Assembly: GCF_001921205.1 (NCBI RefSeq) | Contig: NZ_MSIE01000069.1 | Coordinates: 1 to 40,638, forward strand | Origin: Actinophytocola xanthii | GTDB taxonomy: Bacteria; Actinomycetota; Actinomycetes; Mycobacteriales; Pseudonocardiaceae | Length of the DNA: 40,638 nucleotides | Direction: 5' to 3' | In this document: positions 15,519-23,616 of the stretch, piece by piece | How the letters are laid out: the number at the start of each line of letters is the position of its first letter | How positions within the stretch are numbered: the stretch's first letter is position 1 | Notes under the pieces: generated by a model | Told to the model about the DNA's origin: nothing | Database searches by the model: none | Seen by the model: only the letters and a program-made list of their open reading frames with translations | Program-made: the position numbers and the translations under genes

Positions 15519-16980
15519 GCGGGTCGGCGACTGGGCGCCGGCGGAGTTCGAGCGGCACGGGCGCGAGCTCCTCGCGATGGTCCGGGAGCACTTCGAGTCG
15601 GTGCGGGAGGTGCCGGTGACCGTGCCGCGGACCAGCGCCGAGCTGATGGACGCGCTGCGGGCGCCGCTGCCCGAGGCGGGGGAGGACTTCGCCCGCGTCC
15701 TGGCCGACACCCGCGACCGGGTGCTGCCGCACGTCGTGCACTGGAACCACCCGTCGTTCCACGCCTACTTCGCCAACAGCGCGAGCTTCCCGGGTGTCCT
15801 GGCCGAGACGCTGACCGCCGCGATGAACGTCAACGCCATGCTGTGGAAGAGCGGGCCGGCCGCCTCCGCGCTCGAACGCGTCGTGCTGGACTGGGTCGCC
15901 GAGCTGGTCGGCTACCCGGCCGGCGCCGACAGCGTCCTGGTCAACGGCGCGTCCCTGGCCACCCTCTACGCCCTGGCCGCCGCCCGGGACGCCGCGCTCG
16001 GCGACGACGTGCGGGTCAACGGCGTCCCGGCCGGCGCGACGCTGCGGGTCTACACCTCCGAGCAGGCGCACAGCTCGGTGGACAAGGCGGCGATCACGCT
16101 GGGCATCGGCCAGGCCAACGTGGTGCGCCTGCCCGTCGACGAGCACTACCGGTTGCGCCCCGAGGTACTCGAGGAGGCGATCCGGCGGGACCTCGCCGCG
16201 GGCGCGGTGCCGGTCGCGGTCGTCGCCACCGTCGGCACCACCTCCGTCGGCGCAGCGGACCCGGTCGCGCCGGTCGCCGAGGTGTGCGCCCGGCACGGCG
16301 TCTGGCTGCACGTCGACGCCGCGTTCGGCGGCTTCTGGCGCCTCGCGCCCTCGCTCACCGACGCGGTTGAGGACCTCTCGCCGGCGGACTCGCTGGTGGT
16401 GAACCCGCACAAGTGCCTGTACGTGCCGATGGAGGCGACCGTGCTGCACTGCCGGCGCCGCGGCGCGCTGGCCCGCACCTTCCGGCTGGTGCCCGAGTAC
16501 CTGACCTCCCACCAGGACGCGGACACGGTGGACTTCATGGACCTCTCACCGCAGCTGGGGCGAAGCTTCCGGGCGCTCAAGCTGTGGTGGGTGATCCGGT
16601 CGTTCGGCCGCGCCGGGCTCGCCCGGCGGCTGGAGAACAGCGTCGGCCAGGCGCGGTGGCTGCGGGCCAGCGTCGAGCGCCACCCCGACTGGCACTGCCC
16701 GGTGACCTCGCTCTACCCGCTGGTCTGCCTGCGCTTCGAGCCGGCCGCGCTGCGGGGGCGCCGCGCGGAGGTCGACGCGCTCAACGCGGCGGTCGTCGAG
16801 GAGGTCAACGCCTCCGGCTCGGCGTTCGTGTCGCACGCCGTGGTCGAGGAGGGCTATGTGATCCGGGTGTCGATCGGGAACATCCACACCACGCACGAGG
16901 ACGTCGAGCGGCTCTGGGAGCTGCTCACCGCCGTGGCGGCGCGGCTGTCCCCGGCACCGGCCGCCAGCCCGGCCGCCTGA
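15511..16980 (+). CDS. PLP-dependent group II (aromatic-L-amino-acid type) decarboxylase
   Basis: A 489-residue member of the DOPA/tryptophan/tyrosine decarboxylase family. The PLP lysine is Lys301 in NPHKCLY. His187 (QAHSSVDKA) stacks on the cofactor, and DAAFGG (269-274) supplies the aspartate that contacts its ring nitrogen. The N-terminal HWNHPSFHAYF segment is the usual substrate-side motif. It would decarboxylate an amino acid, perhaps aromatic, to an amine. It overlaps the SDR gene and is followed by an aminotransferase and an amino-acid permease, forming an amine-metabolism module. Whether the amine enters the RiPP product or a separate compound is unknown. Confidence 0.9.
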   Translation: MSERVGDWAPAEFERHGRELLAMVREHFESVREVPVTVPRTSAELMDALRAPLPEAGEDFARVLADTRDRVLPHVVHWNHPSFHAYFANSASFPGVLAETLTAAMNVNAMLWKSGPAASALERVVLDWVAELVGYPAGADSVLVNGASLATLYALAAARDAALGDDVRVNGVPAGATLRVYTSEQAHSSVDKAAITLGIGQANVVRLPVDEHYRLRPEVLEEAIRRDLAAGAVPVAVVATVGTTSVGAADPVAPVAEVCARHGVWLHVDAAFGGFWRLAPSLTDAVEDLSPADSLVVNPHKCLYVPMEATVLHCRRRGALARTFRLVPEYLTSHQDADTVDFMDLSPQLGRSFRALKLWWVIRSFGRAGLARRLENSVGQARWLRASVERHPDWHCPVTSLYPLVCLRFEPAALRGRRAEVDALNAAVVEEVNASGSAFVSHAVVEEGYVIRVSIGNIHTTHEDVERLWELLTAVAARLSPAPAASPAA

Positions 16981-17004
16981 GCCGGGCAAGGGGAAGGGAA
17001 CGCC

Positions 17005-18108
17005 ATGAGCACGGTCACCTCGGCCTGGGCCGCCCACGAGCACCTGATGATCCCCGGCCCCTGCCGGCTGGACCCCGACGACGAGGAGATCCTGGGCCGG
17101 CCGATCCAGCCGCACTACGGCGCACACTGGGTGCCGCGGCTGCGGCAGGCGCTCGCCGACCTCAGCGCGCTGCTCGGCTCGCGGCACACCTACCTGATCC
17201 CCGGCTCCGGCTCGGCGGCGCTCGACGCGGCCATGTCCAACCTGTTCGAGCCGGGGCAGCGGGTGGTCGTCGTCGAGTCCGGCTACTTCGGCGCCCGCCT
17301 CGCGGCCATGGCCCGCGCCCACGGCCTGGTCGTGGCGACCGTCCCGTGCGAGCCCGGGCTGCCGGTCGACCCGCGGCGGGTGGCCGAGGTGCTGCCGGGC
17401 AGCGACGGTGTGCTGGTCACCCACGTGGAGACCGCGACCGCGGTACGCCACCCGGTGCGGCAGCTGGCCGAGCTGGCCCACGCGCAGGGCGCGGTGATCC
17501 TCGTCGACGCCGTCGCGGCGGCGGGCGGCGAGCACATCGACATGACCGGGATGGGCCTCGACGCCCTGGTGACCGCGTCGCAGAAGGGGCTCGGCGGCGC
17601 CCCGGGCCTGGGCGTGGTCGCGCTCACCGACCGCGGCCGCGACCGGGTCCACAGCCGCTCCTGCCGGCCGCCCACCTGGTTCTTCGATTTGCTGACCTGG
17701 GACAGGGCCGCGCGGGAGAGCCCGGACTGGGAGCCGACGCCGGTGACCATGCCGACCAACCTGGTGCACGTGCTGGCCAGCAGCGTCGCCCGCATCCACG
17801 CGGTGGGGGCACAGGCCTTCCTCGCCCGGCGCGCGGCGCTGGCCGCGGAGTGCCGGGAAGGGCTGCGGCGGCTCGGGCTCGCCGTGTCCGCGCCGGAGGA
17901 GTGCGCGGCGAGCCTGGTCGTGGTGGCCAGGGACCCACGGGCCGACCGGATCCGCGAGCACCTCGGGCGCAACGCCGGGATCATGGTGGCCGGCGGACTG
18001 ACCCCCTACGCCGAGCACGAGGCGTTCCGCATCGGGCTCGTCGGGCGGGCGGCCAGCGGGCCGATGGTGGAGCTGCTCCTGCACGAGATCGGCGAGGCGC
18101 TCCGATGA
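17005..18108 (+). CDS. Class V aminotransferase (alanine-glyoxylate/phosphonopyruvate type)
   Basis: A 367-residue fold-type I PLP enzyme. The N-terminal LMIPGPCRLDPDD segment is typical of the alanine-glyoxylate aminotransferase group. The cofactor Asp lies in ILVDAVAAAGG, and the Schiff-base lysine is Lys194 in ASQKGLGGAPGLG. ATG 17005 follows a GGGAAGGGAA ribosome site. It would transfer an amino group between an amino acid or amine and an oxo acid, likely acting on the product or precursor of the neighbouring decarboxylase. Its stop overlaps the permease ATG (ATGA). Confidence 0.87.
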   Translation: MSTVTSAWAAHEHLMIPGPCRLDPDDEEILGRPIQPHYGAHWVPRLRQALADLSALLGSRHTYLIPGSGSAALDAAMSNLFEPGQRVVVVESGYFGARLAAMARAHGLVVATVPCEPGLPVDPRRVAEVLPGSDGVLVTHVETATAVRHPVRQLAELAHAQGAVILVDAVAAAGGEHIDMTGMGLDALVTASQKGLGGAPGLGVVALTDRGRDRVHSRSCRPPTWFFDLLTWDRAARESPDWEPTPVTMPTNLVHVLASSVARIHAVGAQAFLARRAALAAECREGLRRLGLAVSAPEECAASLVVVARDPRADRIREHLGRNAGIMVAGGLTPYAEHEAFRIGLVGRAASGPMVELLLHEIGEALR

Positions 18109-19403
18109 GCCAGCCGACCTCGGCGCCGACGGCGGGCACGCCCGCGCCCACCGAGCTGCGGCGGTCGATCCGCGTGCCCGGGCTCGTCGTGCACTACGTC
18201 ACCTCGGTGATCGGGACCGGGATCCTCATCCTGCCCGGGCACGCCGCCGCCGAGGCGGGGCCGCTGTCGCTCGTGGCCTGGGTCGTGCTGGTCATCTACT
18301 CCTACCCGTTGGGGCTGGTCTTCGCCCGGCTCTCGATCCGCCACCCGACCAGCCGCGGCATCGCGGAGTTCATCGAGTACGCGTTCGGGGGCAGAGCGGC
18401 CAGGTGGACCTCCTCGTTCCTGATGCTGACCCTGCTCGTGGCCAACCCGGTACTCGGCCTCGCGGCGGCGCGCTACCTGCTCGGCAGCTGGGACCCCGAG
18501 CCGGACACCCTGGCGGTCGCCGGGGTCGGCTTCCTGCTGATGGTCGGGTCGATCCTGTTCAACCTGCTCGGAGTGAAGGTGAGCGGCCGGGTCCAGGGCC
18601 TGGTGCTCGGCGCCCTGGTCGGCTTCCTGGTGGTCGTGATGGTCATCTCGCTGCCGCACGCCGACCCGGCCAACCTCCAGCCGGTCGCCCCGCACGGCTG
18701 GCTCGCCGCCGGCCAGGCGCTGATCATCTGCTTCTTCGGGTTCATCGGCTGGGAGAACGCGGCGCCGGTCGCCGAGGAGGTCGTCGAGCCGCGCCGGACC
18801 TACCCGAGGGCGATCCTCTGGGCGGTGCTCGCGGTGGGCGCGCTCTACCTCGCGATGTCGGTCACGGTCGTGCTGGTGCTGCCGGCCGGCGCGACCGAGG
18901 GCAGCCAGATCACCGCGTTCGCCACCCTGCTGCAGGTGGCCAGCGGCCGCGAGGTCGCGCTGGTCGGGAACGTGGTCGCGATCGTGCTGCTGCTGCTGGC
19001 CAGCAACGCGTGGGTGATGGGCACCTCGAGGGTGGTCTACTCCGCGGCCAGGGACGGGATGCTCCCCTCCGCGCTGGCCAGGACCTCGGGGCGGGACGCG
19101 GTGCCCTACGCCGCCCTGCTCGCCCTGGTACCGGGCTACGCGGTCCCGGTCGGCCTGCTGGCGCTCACCGGCAGCACCGAGACGAGGTTGATCACCGCGA
19201 CCTCGGCGGCGTTCCTGCTGATCTTCCTGGCCACGTTCCTCGCCGCCCGGCGCCTGCTGAGCGGGCGGGGGATCCGCCTGTGTGTCCTGTTGGTCACCGT
19301 GGGCACCGTGGCGATCCTGCCGTTCTTCGGCACCAGCCTGCTCTACGCGGCGGCGCTCATCGGCGTCGCGTTCCTGCTCACGCTGCCCAGAGGGCGGTGG
19401 TGA
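18105..19403 (+). CDS. APC-family amino acid/polyamine permease
   Basis: A 432-residue membrane protein with about 12 hydrophobic helices. The first helix carries the APC substrate motif VTSVIGTGILILPG (residues about 31-44), and FFGFIGWENAAPVAEEV in helix 6 is the usual second signature. It probably imports the amino acid used by the decarboxylase and aminotransferase, or exports an amine. It ends the plus-strand operon and overlaps the convergent cyclodeaminase-family gene by 26 bases, so antisense effects between the two are possible. Confidence 0.87.
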   Translation: MSQPTSAPTAGTPAPTELRRSIRVPGLVVHYVTSVIGTGILILPGHAAAEAGPLSLVAWVVLVIYSYPLGLVFARLSIRHPTSRGIAEFIEYAFGGRAARWTSSFLMLTLLVANPVLGLAAARYLLGSWDPEPDTLAVAGVGFLLMVGSILFNLLGVKVSGRVQGLVLGALVGFLVVVMVISLPHADPANLQPVAPHGWLAAGQALIICFFGFIGWENAAPVAEEVVEPRRTYPRAILWAVLAVGALYLAMSVTVVLVLPAGATEGSQITAFATLLQVASGREVALVGNVVAIVLLLLASNAWVMGTSRVVYSAARDGMLPSALARTSGRDAVPYAALLALVPGYAVPVGLLALTGSTETRLITATSAAFLLIFLATFLAARRLLSGRGIRLCVLLVTVGTVAILPFFGTSLLYAAALIGVAFLLTLPRGRW

Positions 19404-20319
19404 CGGCGGAGGCGACCGCCGCGTCCGCGGCGCCGATGCCGGTGAGGTCGGCGATGGAGAGGACGTCGCGGCCCAGCCGTTTCCGCGGGGTGCAGCCCAG
19501 CACGGTGCCGACCGGGACGTCCGCGTCGGCGGCGACCTCACCGGCGCGCACCGCGTTGCCGAAGTCGCCGTGGTCGAGGCACTGGTCGTGGTCGTCGGTG
19601 GCGATGAGGGTGGCTTGGGCGAACAGCTCCGGGGGCAGCTCGTTCTTCCCCGGCATGTCGGTGCCGATCGCCGTGATGTGCTTGGCCAGGGCGAACCTGG
19701 AGGCCGGGGCGAGGGGCGCGGTGGCCGGCGTCGCGGCGATCACGCAGGGTTGGGAGGCGGCGCGCTCGGCGGCGCCCGGCTCGGCGGCCACGCCGGCGGC
19801 GCGCAGGTCGGCGCAGACCTCCGCGGCGGCCGCGGGGCGGCGGCCCCAGACCACGACCTGGGTGACTGGGCGCAGCTCGCGCAGCCACTCGACCTGGAGG
19901 CGGGCCTGGGGGCCGGTGCCGAGGACGCCCACCTGGGTCACACCGGCCGGGGTGAGCGCGTGGGTGACCAGCGCACCGGCGGCTGCGGTCCGCCAGGCGG
20001 TGAGCCACCCCTCGTCGGCGAGTGCGGCGACCGGGCGCCCGGTGGACGCGTCGATCACGAGCAGGAGGCCGTCGTTGGCCGGGAGCCCGCGCCCGGGGAA
20101 GCCGGTCGCCACCTTGACGGCGAAATGGGGCATGCCCTTCACGTAGCCCGTCTTCACGTGGCAGTCGCCGGCCGGGAAGTCCAGGTGCGCCGGTGGCGGG
20201 AGCACGGTCGCGCCCTCGGCGTGCGCGACGAGGGCGCACCGGACCGCGTCCAGCACCAGGCTCCTCGTCGCCACGGCGGTGATGTCGGCCAGACCGACGA
20301 CCGGCAGCTGCTTGCTCAC
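19378..20319 (-). CDS. Ornithine cyclodeaminase family protein
   Basis: A 313-residue protein with intact family features: VKTGYVKGMPHFAVKVATG (active-site Lys region, about 56-74), a Rossmann start QVGVLGTGPQARLQ with the GTGxQA-type motif, and the conserved IGTDMPGKNELP loop. It may catalyse NAD-dependent deamination/cyclisation of ornithine or 2,3-diaminopropionate-type amino acids, or reduce a cyclic imine, as in this broad family. GTG 20319 is supported by GAGGAGGTGG. It is downstream of, and co-transcribed with, the class I/II aminotransferase. Together they suggest synthesis of an unusual amino acid or imine building block. Confidence 0.85.
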   Translation of the reverse strand: MSKQLPVVGLADITAVATRSLVLDAVRCALVAHAEGATVLPPPAHLDFPAGDCHVKTGYVKGMPHFAVKVATGFPGRGLPANDGLLLVIDASTGRPVAALADEGWLTAWRTAAAGALVTHALTPAGVTQVGVLGTGPQARLQVEWLRELRPVTQVVVWGRRPAAAAEVCADLRAAGVAAEPGAAERAASQPCVIAATPATAPLAPASRFALAKHITAIGTDMPGKNELPPELFAQATLIATDDHDQCLDHGDFGNAVRAGEVAADADVPVGTVLGCTPRKRLGRDVLSIADLTGIGAADAAVASAVTTALWAA

Positions 20320-20374
20320 TGGTCCACCTCCTCAGGATCGTGGCTGTTGGTGGTCGTGGGCGCGGCAGGAGGCC

Positions 20375-21508
20375 TCATCGGCGCTCGTCCAGCCAGCTCG
20401 CCCAGCGGTCGAGCGCCTCGCCCGGGTCCGCCCGGCCGACACCGATGCGGAAGCGGTCGGTGGGCACCGCGGTCAGCTCCGAGCGGTAGATGCTCGCCGG
20501 CAGCAGCAGCACGCCCGCCTGCTCCACCAGCTCCGCGCACATCGCCTCCACGCCGTCGGAACCCAGGTAGCGCGGGAAGCTCACGCAGCCGCCCCGCGGC
20601 GGCTCCCAGGCGAACAGGTCGGGATGGGCGTCGAGGAACGCGCGCACCACGGGGACGTTCTCGGCGATGATCCGTCGGTTGCGGCCCAGGATCCGCTCCC
20701 GGGCCCGCAGCGCGATGACGGCCAGCGCCTCGCTCGGGCCCGGGTTGCAGATCGACGAGTAGTGCTTGGCCCGCTCCAGCCGCTCGAGCACCGCGCCGTC
20801 GCGGCAGGCGATCCAGCCCACCCGCAGCCCGCCCAGGCCGTAGGCCTTCGACAGCACGTTGAGCGAGACGGCCGAGGAGGAGAGGTCGGCCGCCTGGGGC
20901 AGGGTGTCGCGGGGGTCCAGCTCGACGCCGCGGTAGACCTCGTCGCTGAACAGGCGCACCCCGCGCTCGTCGCACAGCTCCACCAGCCGCCGCCAGGTCC
21001 GCTGGTCGGGCACGGTGCCGGTGGGGTTGTTCGGGAAGTTGACCGACACCAGCCGGGTGTTCGGCCGCAGCGCACGCTCGACCTCCGCGAGGTCGAGTGC
21101 CCAGCCCTGGTCCTCGCGCAGGGCGACGCCGGTGACCTCGCAGATCGCCAGGGGCACGGTCTCGGCCGCCTGGTAGTTGGGCGTGACCACCACGGCGTGG
21201 TCGCCCCGGTCGAGCAGGACCTGCATCGCCAGGGTGATGCCCTCGGCCGCGCCGGCGAAGCAGATCACCTGCTCGGCGTCCACCCGCTCGTAGGTCTCGG
21301 CGATCGCCGCCCGCAGGGCGGGCAGGCCGAAGGTCTCGCTGTAGCCGAGCCGAAGGGTCTCCCACCGGGCGCGGTCCTCCTCGCCGGCCATCGCCAGCAG
21401 CTCCGCCATCGAGACCGTCTCCGCGTCGGAGGCGGTCAGGTGGTACGGGGCGACGAACTCCCACCTCGAGAAGTACTCCTCGAGCCGGAAGGTGGGCAGC
21501 GCGGGCAT
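20375..21508 (-). CDS. Class I/II PLP-dependent aminotransferase
   Basis: A 377-residue aspartate-aminotransferase-fold enzyme: NNPTG at 160-164, cofactor Asp189 in FSDEVYRG, the PLP lysine Lys221 in SKAYGLGGLRVGW, and a C-terminal Arg (RFRIGVG). The N-terminal part (LRLGYSETFGLPALRAAIA) is typical of a subgroup often found in secondary metabolism. ATG 21508 follows GAGGAAGGG. Its promoter region contains a one-mismatch copy of the cluster motif. It is the first gene of a two-gene operon with the cyclodeaminase-family gene, divergent from precursor P1, which ties this pair to the RiPP genes. Confidence 0.87.
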   Translation of the reverse strand: MPALPTFRLEEYFSRWEFVAPYHLTASDAETVSMAELLAMAGEEDRARWETLRLGYSETFGLPALRAAIAETYERVDAEQVICFAGAAEGITLAMQVLLDRGDHAVVVTPNYQAAETVPLAICEVTGVALREDQGWALDLAEVERALRPNTRLVSVNFPNNPTGTVPDQRTWRRLVELCDERGVRLFSDEVYRGVELDPRDTLPQAADLSSSAVSLNVLSKAYGLGGLRVGWIACRDGAVLERLERAKHYSSICNPGPSEALAVIALRARERILGRNRRIIAENVPVVRAFLDAHPDLFAWEPPRGGCVSFPRYLGSDGVEAMCAELVEQAGVLLLPASIYRSELTAVPTDRFRIGVGRADPGEALDRWASWLDERR

Positions 21509-21571
21509 CGGCAGGCCCTTCCTCTCGCCGGGGGCCAACGACCGATTCTGTTCCCGCACAGCCGGTCCGGG

Positions 21572-21586
21572 CATCTCTCCCGATGC
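21572..21586 (-). promoter_or_regulatory. Cluster motif, one mismatch (GCA-N5-AGAGATG), aminotransferase promoter
   Basis: On the minus strand the site reads GCA-TCGGG-AGAGATG, one base off the exact motif, about 65 bases before the aminotransferase start. It lies within the CGGG...CCCG dyad seen in other copies. Confidence 0.5.
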
Positions 21587-21593
21587 CTCCCGC

Positions 21594-21652
21594 AGCGCAA
21601 CCTCGAAGTGGCCGCCCGGTCCGAGGAGGCACAACGCTGTAGTCGCAGCTGC
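21594..21652 (+). promoter_or_regulatory. Promoter region of precursor P1 (homologous to that of P2)
   Basis: This 59-base stretch aligns with 31345-31404 in front of precursor P2 with one gap and about two-thirds identity. Shared blocks are AGCGCA, GTGG, CCCGGT and the block GTA-R-TCGCAGCTGC, which ends 37-39 bases before each ATG. AGCGCAACCTCGAAGTGG is a degenerate version of the cluster motif. TAGTCG could be a -10 element; GCAGCTGC is a palindrome. Confidence 0.6.
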
Positions 21653-21689
21653 AAACACCAATGTCGGAAACCGAACTGGAGGAGTGGCC

Positions 21690-21818
21690 ATGGGTGAGAT
21701 CACCACGCTGCTTGCCGCGACCGAGGACGAGGCCCTGGCGGCCTCCGGCGCCATGGACGTCGACCTCGGCGAGGCCGTCGCGAACTCGATCGTCGTGGGT
21801 GCGCCCGCCGGCGTCTGA
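21690..21818 (+). CDS. RiPP precursor peptide P1
   Basis: A 42-residue peptide with a strong ribosome site (GGAGGAG) just before ATG. It is homologous to the peptide at 31444: residues 1-27 share 21 of 27 positions (leader, e.g. ITTLLAAT, DEAL, DVD), while residues 28-42 share only 6 of 15. The C-terminal half here is EAVANSIVVGAPAGV; ANS, V35, G37 and G41 are kept in both. A conserved leader with a divergent core is the pattern of RiPP precursors, and YcaO, TfuA and JmjC genes follow immediately. P1 has no Cys, so azoline formation from Cys is excluded; backbone thioamides or Ser/Asn/Val modifications are expected. The leader/core boundary near G27 is inference. Confidence 0.85.
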   Translation: MGEITTLLAATEDEALAASGAMDVDLGEAVANSIVVGAPAGV

Positions 21819-21833
21819 GTTCGCCACCCGGGT

Positions 21834-21864
21834 GGTGATGCCGCACCTCTACTGCGGCATCACC
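21834..21864 (+). terminator. Hairpin after precursor P1
   Basis: Perfect 12-base arms (GGTGATGCCGCA at 21834-21845, complement at 21853-21864) with the loop CCTCTAC, 15 bases after the P1 stop and before the JmjC gene. It has no T-run. Such a structure can stabilise the precursor mRNA and reduce read-through into the enzymes, giving more precursor than enzyme. The same loop occurs after P2. Confidence 0.7.
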
Positions 21865-21905
21865 CCCCGTTCCTCCACTCCGGACCCATGAGCGGGTGAG
21901 ACGAG

Positions 21906-22775
21906 ATGACCCCACTGCACTCCCTGCTGAGCGAGCAGGGTGAGCTGCGCCGCGCCTACCACGGGCGCGAGCCCGTCCTGCTGCGCCAGGCGGTCTCCAC
22001 CGAGGGACTGCCCACCAGCGCGGAGATCGACGCCCTCATCGACGCCAGCTTGCTCAGGTGGCCGTACCTCACGCTGTTCCAGGACGGTGTCCGGGCGCCG
22101 CTGTCCGAGGTGACCACCAGCCGGCGGATCCGCGGCCAGCAGGTCGACGGGTTCCTCAACCCCGACGGCGTGCGCAGGCACCTCGCGGCCGGGGCGACCC
22201 TGCGGATGAGCGAGGTCCAGCACTGGAACCCGACGACCCGCCGGCAGGTCGAGGAGCTCGCCACGACTTTCCCCACCGACGTCACCTCGCTCATGTTCCT
22301 CACCCCGGAGGGCAAGCGAGGGCTGCTGCCGCACCGGGACGGGTCCCGCACGATCGTCGTCCAGCTCGAGGGCGCCAAGGAGTGGCACCTCTACTGGTCC
22401 GAGGACGGGGACACCCCCGACCCGACCCTCGACGTCGACCCGGCCAGCGAGGTCGACTCGTTCGTCCTGCGGCCGGGGGACGTGCTGTTCATGCCCTACG
22501 CCTACGGCCACGCCGCCAGCGCGGTCGGGGAGACCTCGCTGCACATCACCTTCCTGATGGCCGAGCCGAGCCCCGACGAGCTGCTGGGCGCCCTCGTCGC
22601 CGAGTGGCTCGGGACCGAGCGGATGTCCGCGCTGCTCCGCCAGCACAGCACGCTGTCGCTGCCGGAGACCGTGGAGACCGTCCTCGCCGAGCTGGAGAAG
22701 TTCGCGCACGAGGTGGACACCGACGGAGTGCTCGCCAGGGCCCTCACCACGATCAACACCAGGGACGGGTCGTGA
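21906..22775 (+). CDS. JmjC/cupin-type Fe(II)/2-oxoglutarate oxygenase (peptide hydroxylase candidate)
   Basis: A 289-residue protein of the JmjC/Cupin_4 type, related to ribosomal-protein hydroxylases. The iron facial triad is visible as H143-R144-D145 (LLPHRDGSRT) and H202 (YAYGHAAS). VVQLEGAKEWHLY and LRPGDVLFMP are the usual barrel strands. It would hydroxylate a side chain of the precursor peptide; the Asn-Ser pair conserved in both precursors is a possible target (inference). It is the first enzyme gene after P1 and is followed, 4 bases later, by a paralogue without the iron ligands, so a heterodimer is likely. The start ATG 21906 has a weak ribosome site (GGGTGAG). Confidence 0.85.
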   Translation: MTPLHSLLSEQGELRRAYHGREPVLLRQAVSTEGLPTSAEIDALIDASLLRWPYLTLFQDGVRAPLSEVTTSRRIRGQQVDGFLNPDGVRRHLAAGATLRMSEVQHWNPTTRRQVEELATTFPTDVTSLMFLTPEGKRGLLPHRDGSRTIVVQLEGAKEWHLYWSEDGDTPDPTLDVDPASEVDSFVLRPGDVLFMPYAYGHAASAVGETSLHITFLMAEPSPDELLGALVAEWLGTERMSALLRQHSTLSLPETVETVLAELEKFAHEVDTDGVLARALTTINTRDGS

Positions 22776-22779
22776 ACCC

Positions 22780-23616
22780 ATGAGCACCACCCCGCGACAG
22801 CTCGCCGACCGCCTCGCCGCGCTCGCCCGGGAGAACTGGAACCGTGAGCCCGCCGTGCTCGCCGGCCACCAGGCCCCCGTCCTCACCGAGCGGGAGATCC
22901 TCGAGACAGTCGACTGTGGACTGTTGTGCTGGCCCTACTTCAGCGTGCTCCGCGACGGCGTCGCGCTGCCCGCCGCCGGGCTGACCACCAACCGCCGGGT
23001 GCTCAACGTCGCCCCGGGCGGGTACGTGCACCGCGGCGCGCTGCTGGAGCAGCTCCGCGCCGGCGCCACCCTGCGGCTCGACCAACTCGAGGACTGGCAC
23101 CCGCGGGTGCGGCCGCTGGTCGACCGGCTGCGCGGCGCCTTCGACGCGCGGGTGAGCGCCTCGGTCCTGCTCACCCCGGCCGGTGGGCCGAGCACGGCCC
23201 CGGCCACCGCGCCCGCGGGCCACGTGCTCGCCGTCCAGCTCGAGGGCGAGGCCGAGTGGACGCCGGTCCCGCCGGCGGAGGAGGACGGGGCCGACCCGGC
23301 GCCGCCGCTGCGGGCCGCGGCCGGCGACCTGCTCTACGTCCCGCGCGGCTGGGCCTACCGGGTCGCCCCGGTCGGCGGCACCGCGCTGCACCTCGCGGTC
23401 GTCGTCCAGACCCCGACCGTCCAGGACGTCCTCGGCGCCACCCTGCGCGAGTTGAAGCGGCGCATCGGGGCGACCGAGCAGGCCGCGCGCCACCACCTCG
23501 TCTCCCCGGCGGAGAAGTCCCGGTGGGTCCGCGACCTCGTCCTGGAGTACTGCACCGAGCCCGACCCGAGTGCGGTCGGCGAGACCGCGCTGACCCTGTG
23601 CCGGAGCCGGTCGTGA
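22780..23616 (+). CDS. Catalytically dead JmjC paralogue (iron ligands lost)
   Basis: A 278-residue protein that aligns along its whole length with the preceding JmjC oxygenase (WPYFSVLRDG, LTTNRRV, LRAGATLRL, LTPAGG, VQLEGEAEW, AGDLLYVPRG). All three iron ligands are replaced: the HRD position reads Pro-Ala-Thr-Ala (A142, A144) and the second His is Tyr193. It therefore cannot be a normal iron oxygenase. The likely role is a regulatory or substrate-binding subunit for the active paralogue or for YcaO/TfuA, perhaps leader recognition, since no separate RRE protein is seen in the cluster. Its stop overlaps the YcaO start (GTGA). Confidence 0.8.
   Translation: MSTTPRQLADRLAALARENWNREPAVLAGHQAPVLTEREILETVDCGLLCWPYFSVLRDGVALPAAGLTTNRRVLNVAPGGYVHRGALLEQLRAGATLRLDQLEDWHPRVRPLVDRLRGAFDARVSASVLLTPAGGPSTAPATAPAGHVLAVQLEGEAEWTPVPPAEEDGADPAPPLRAAAGDLLYVPRGWAYRVAPVGGTALHLAVVVQTPTVQDVLGATLRELKRRIGATEQAARHHLVSPAEKSRWVRDLVLEYCTEPDPSAVGETALTLCRSRS

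Noticed and set aside
21661-21891. A 76-codon frame overlapping precursor P1, starting at ATG 21661
   Set aside because: It has no ribosome site, poor codon bias, and no counterpart at the P2 locus; the P1 frame has a strong ribosome site and a homologue.
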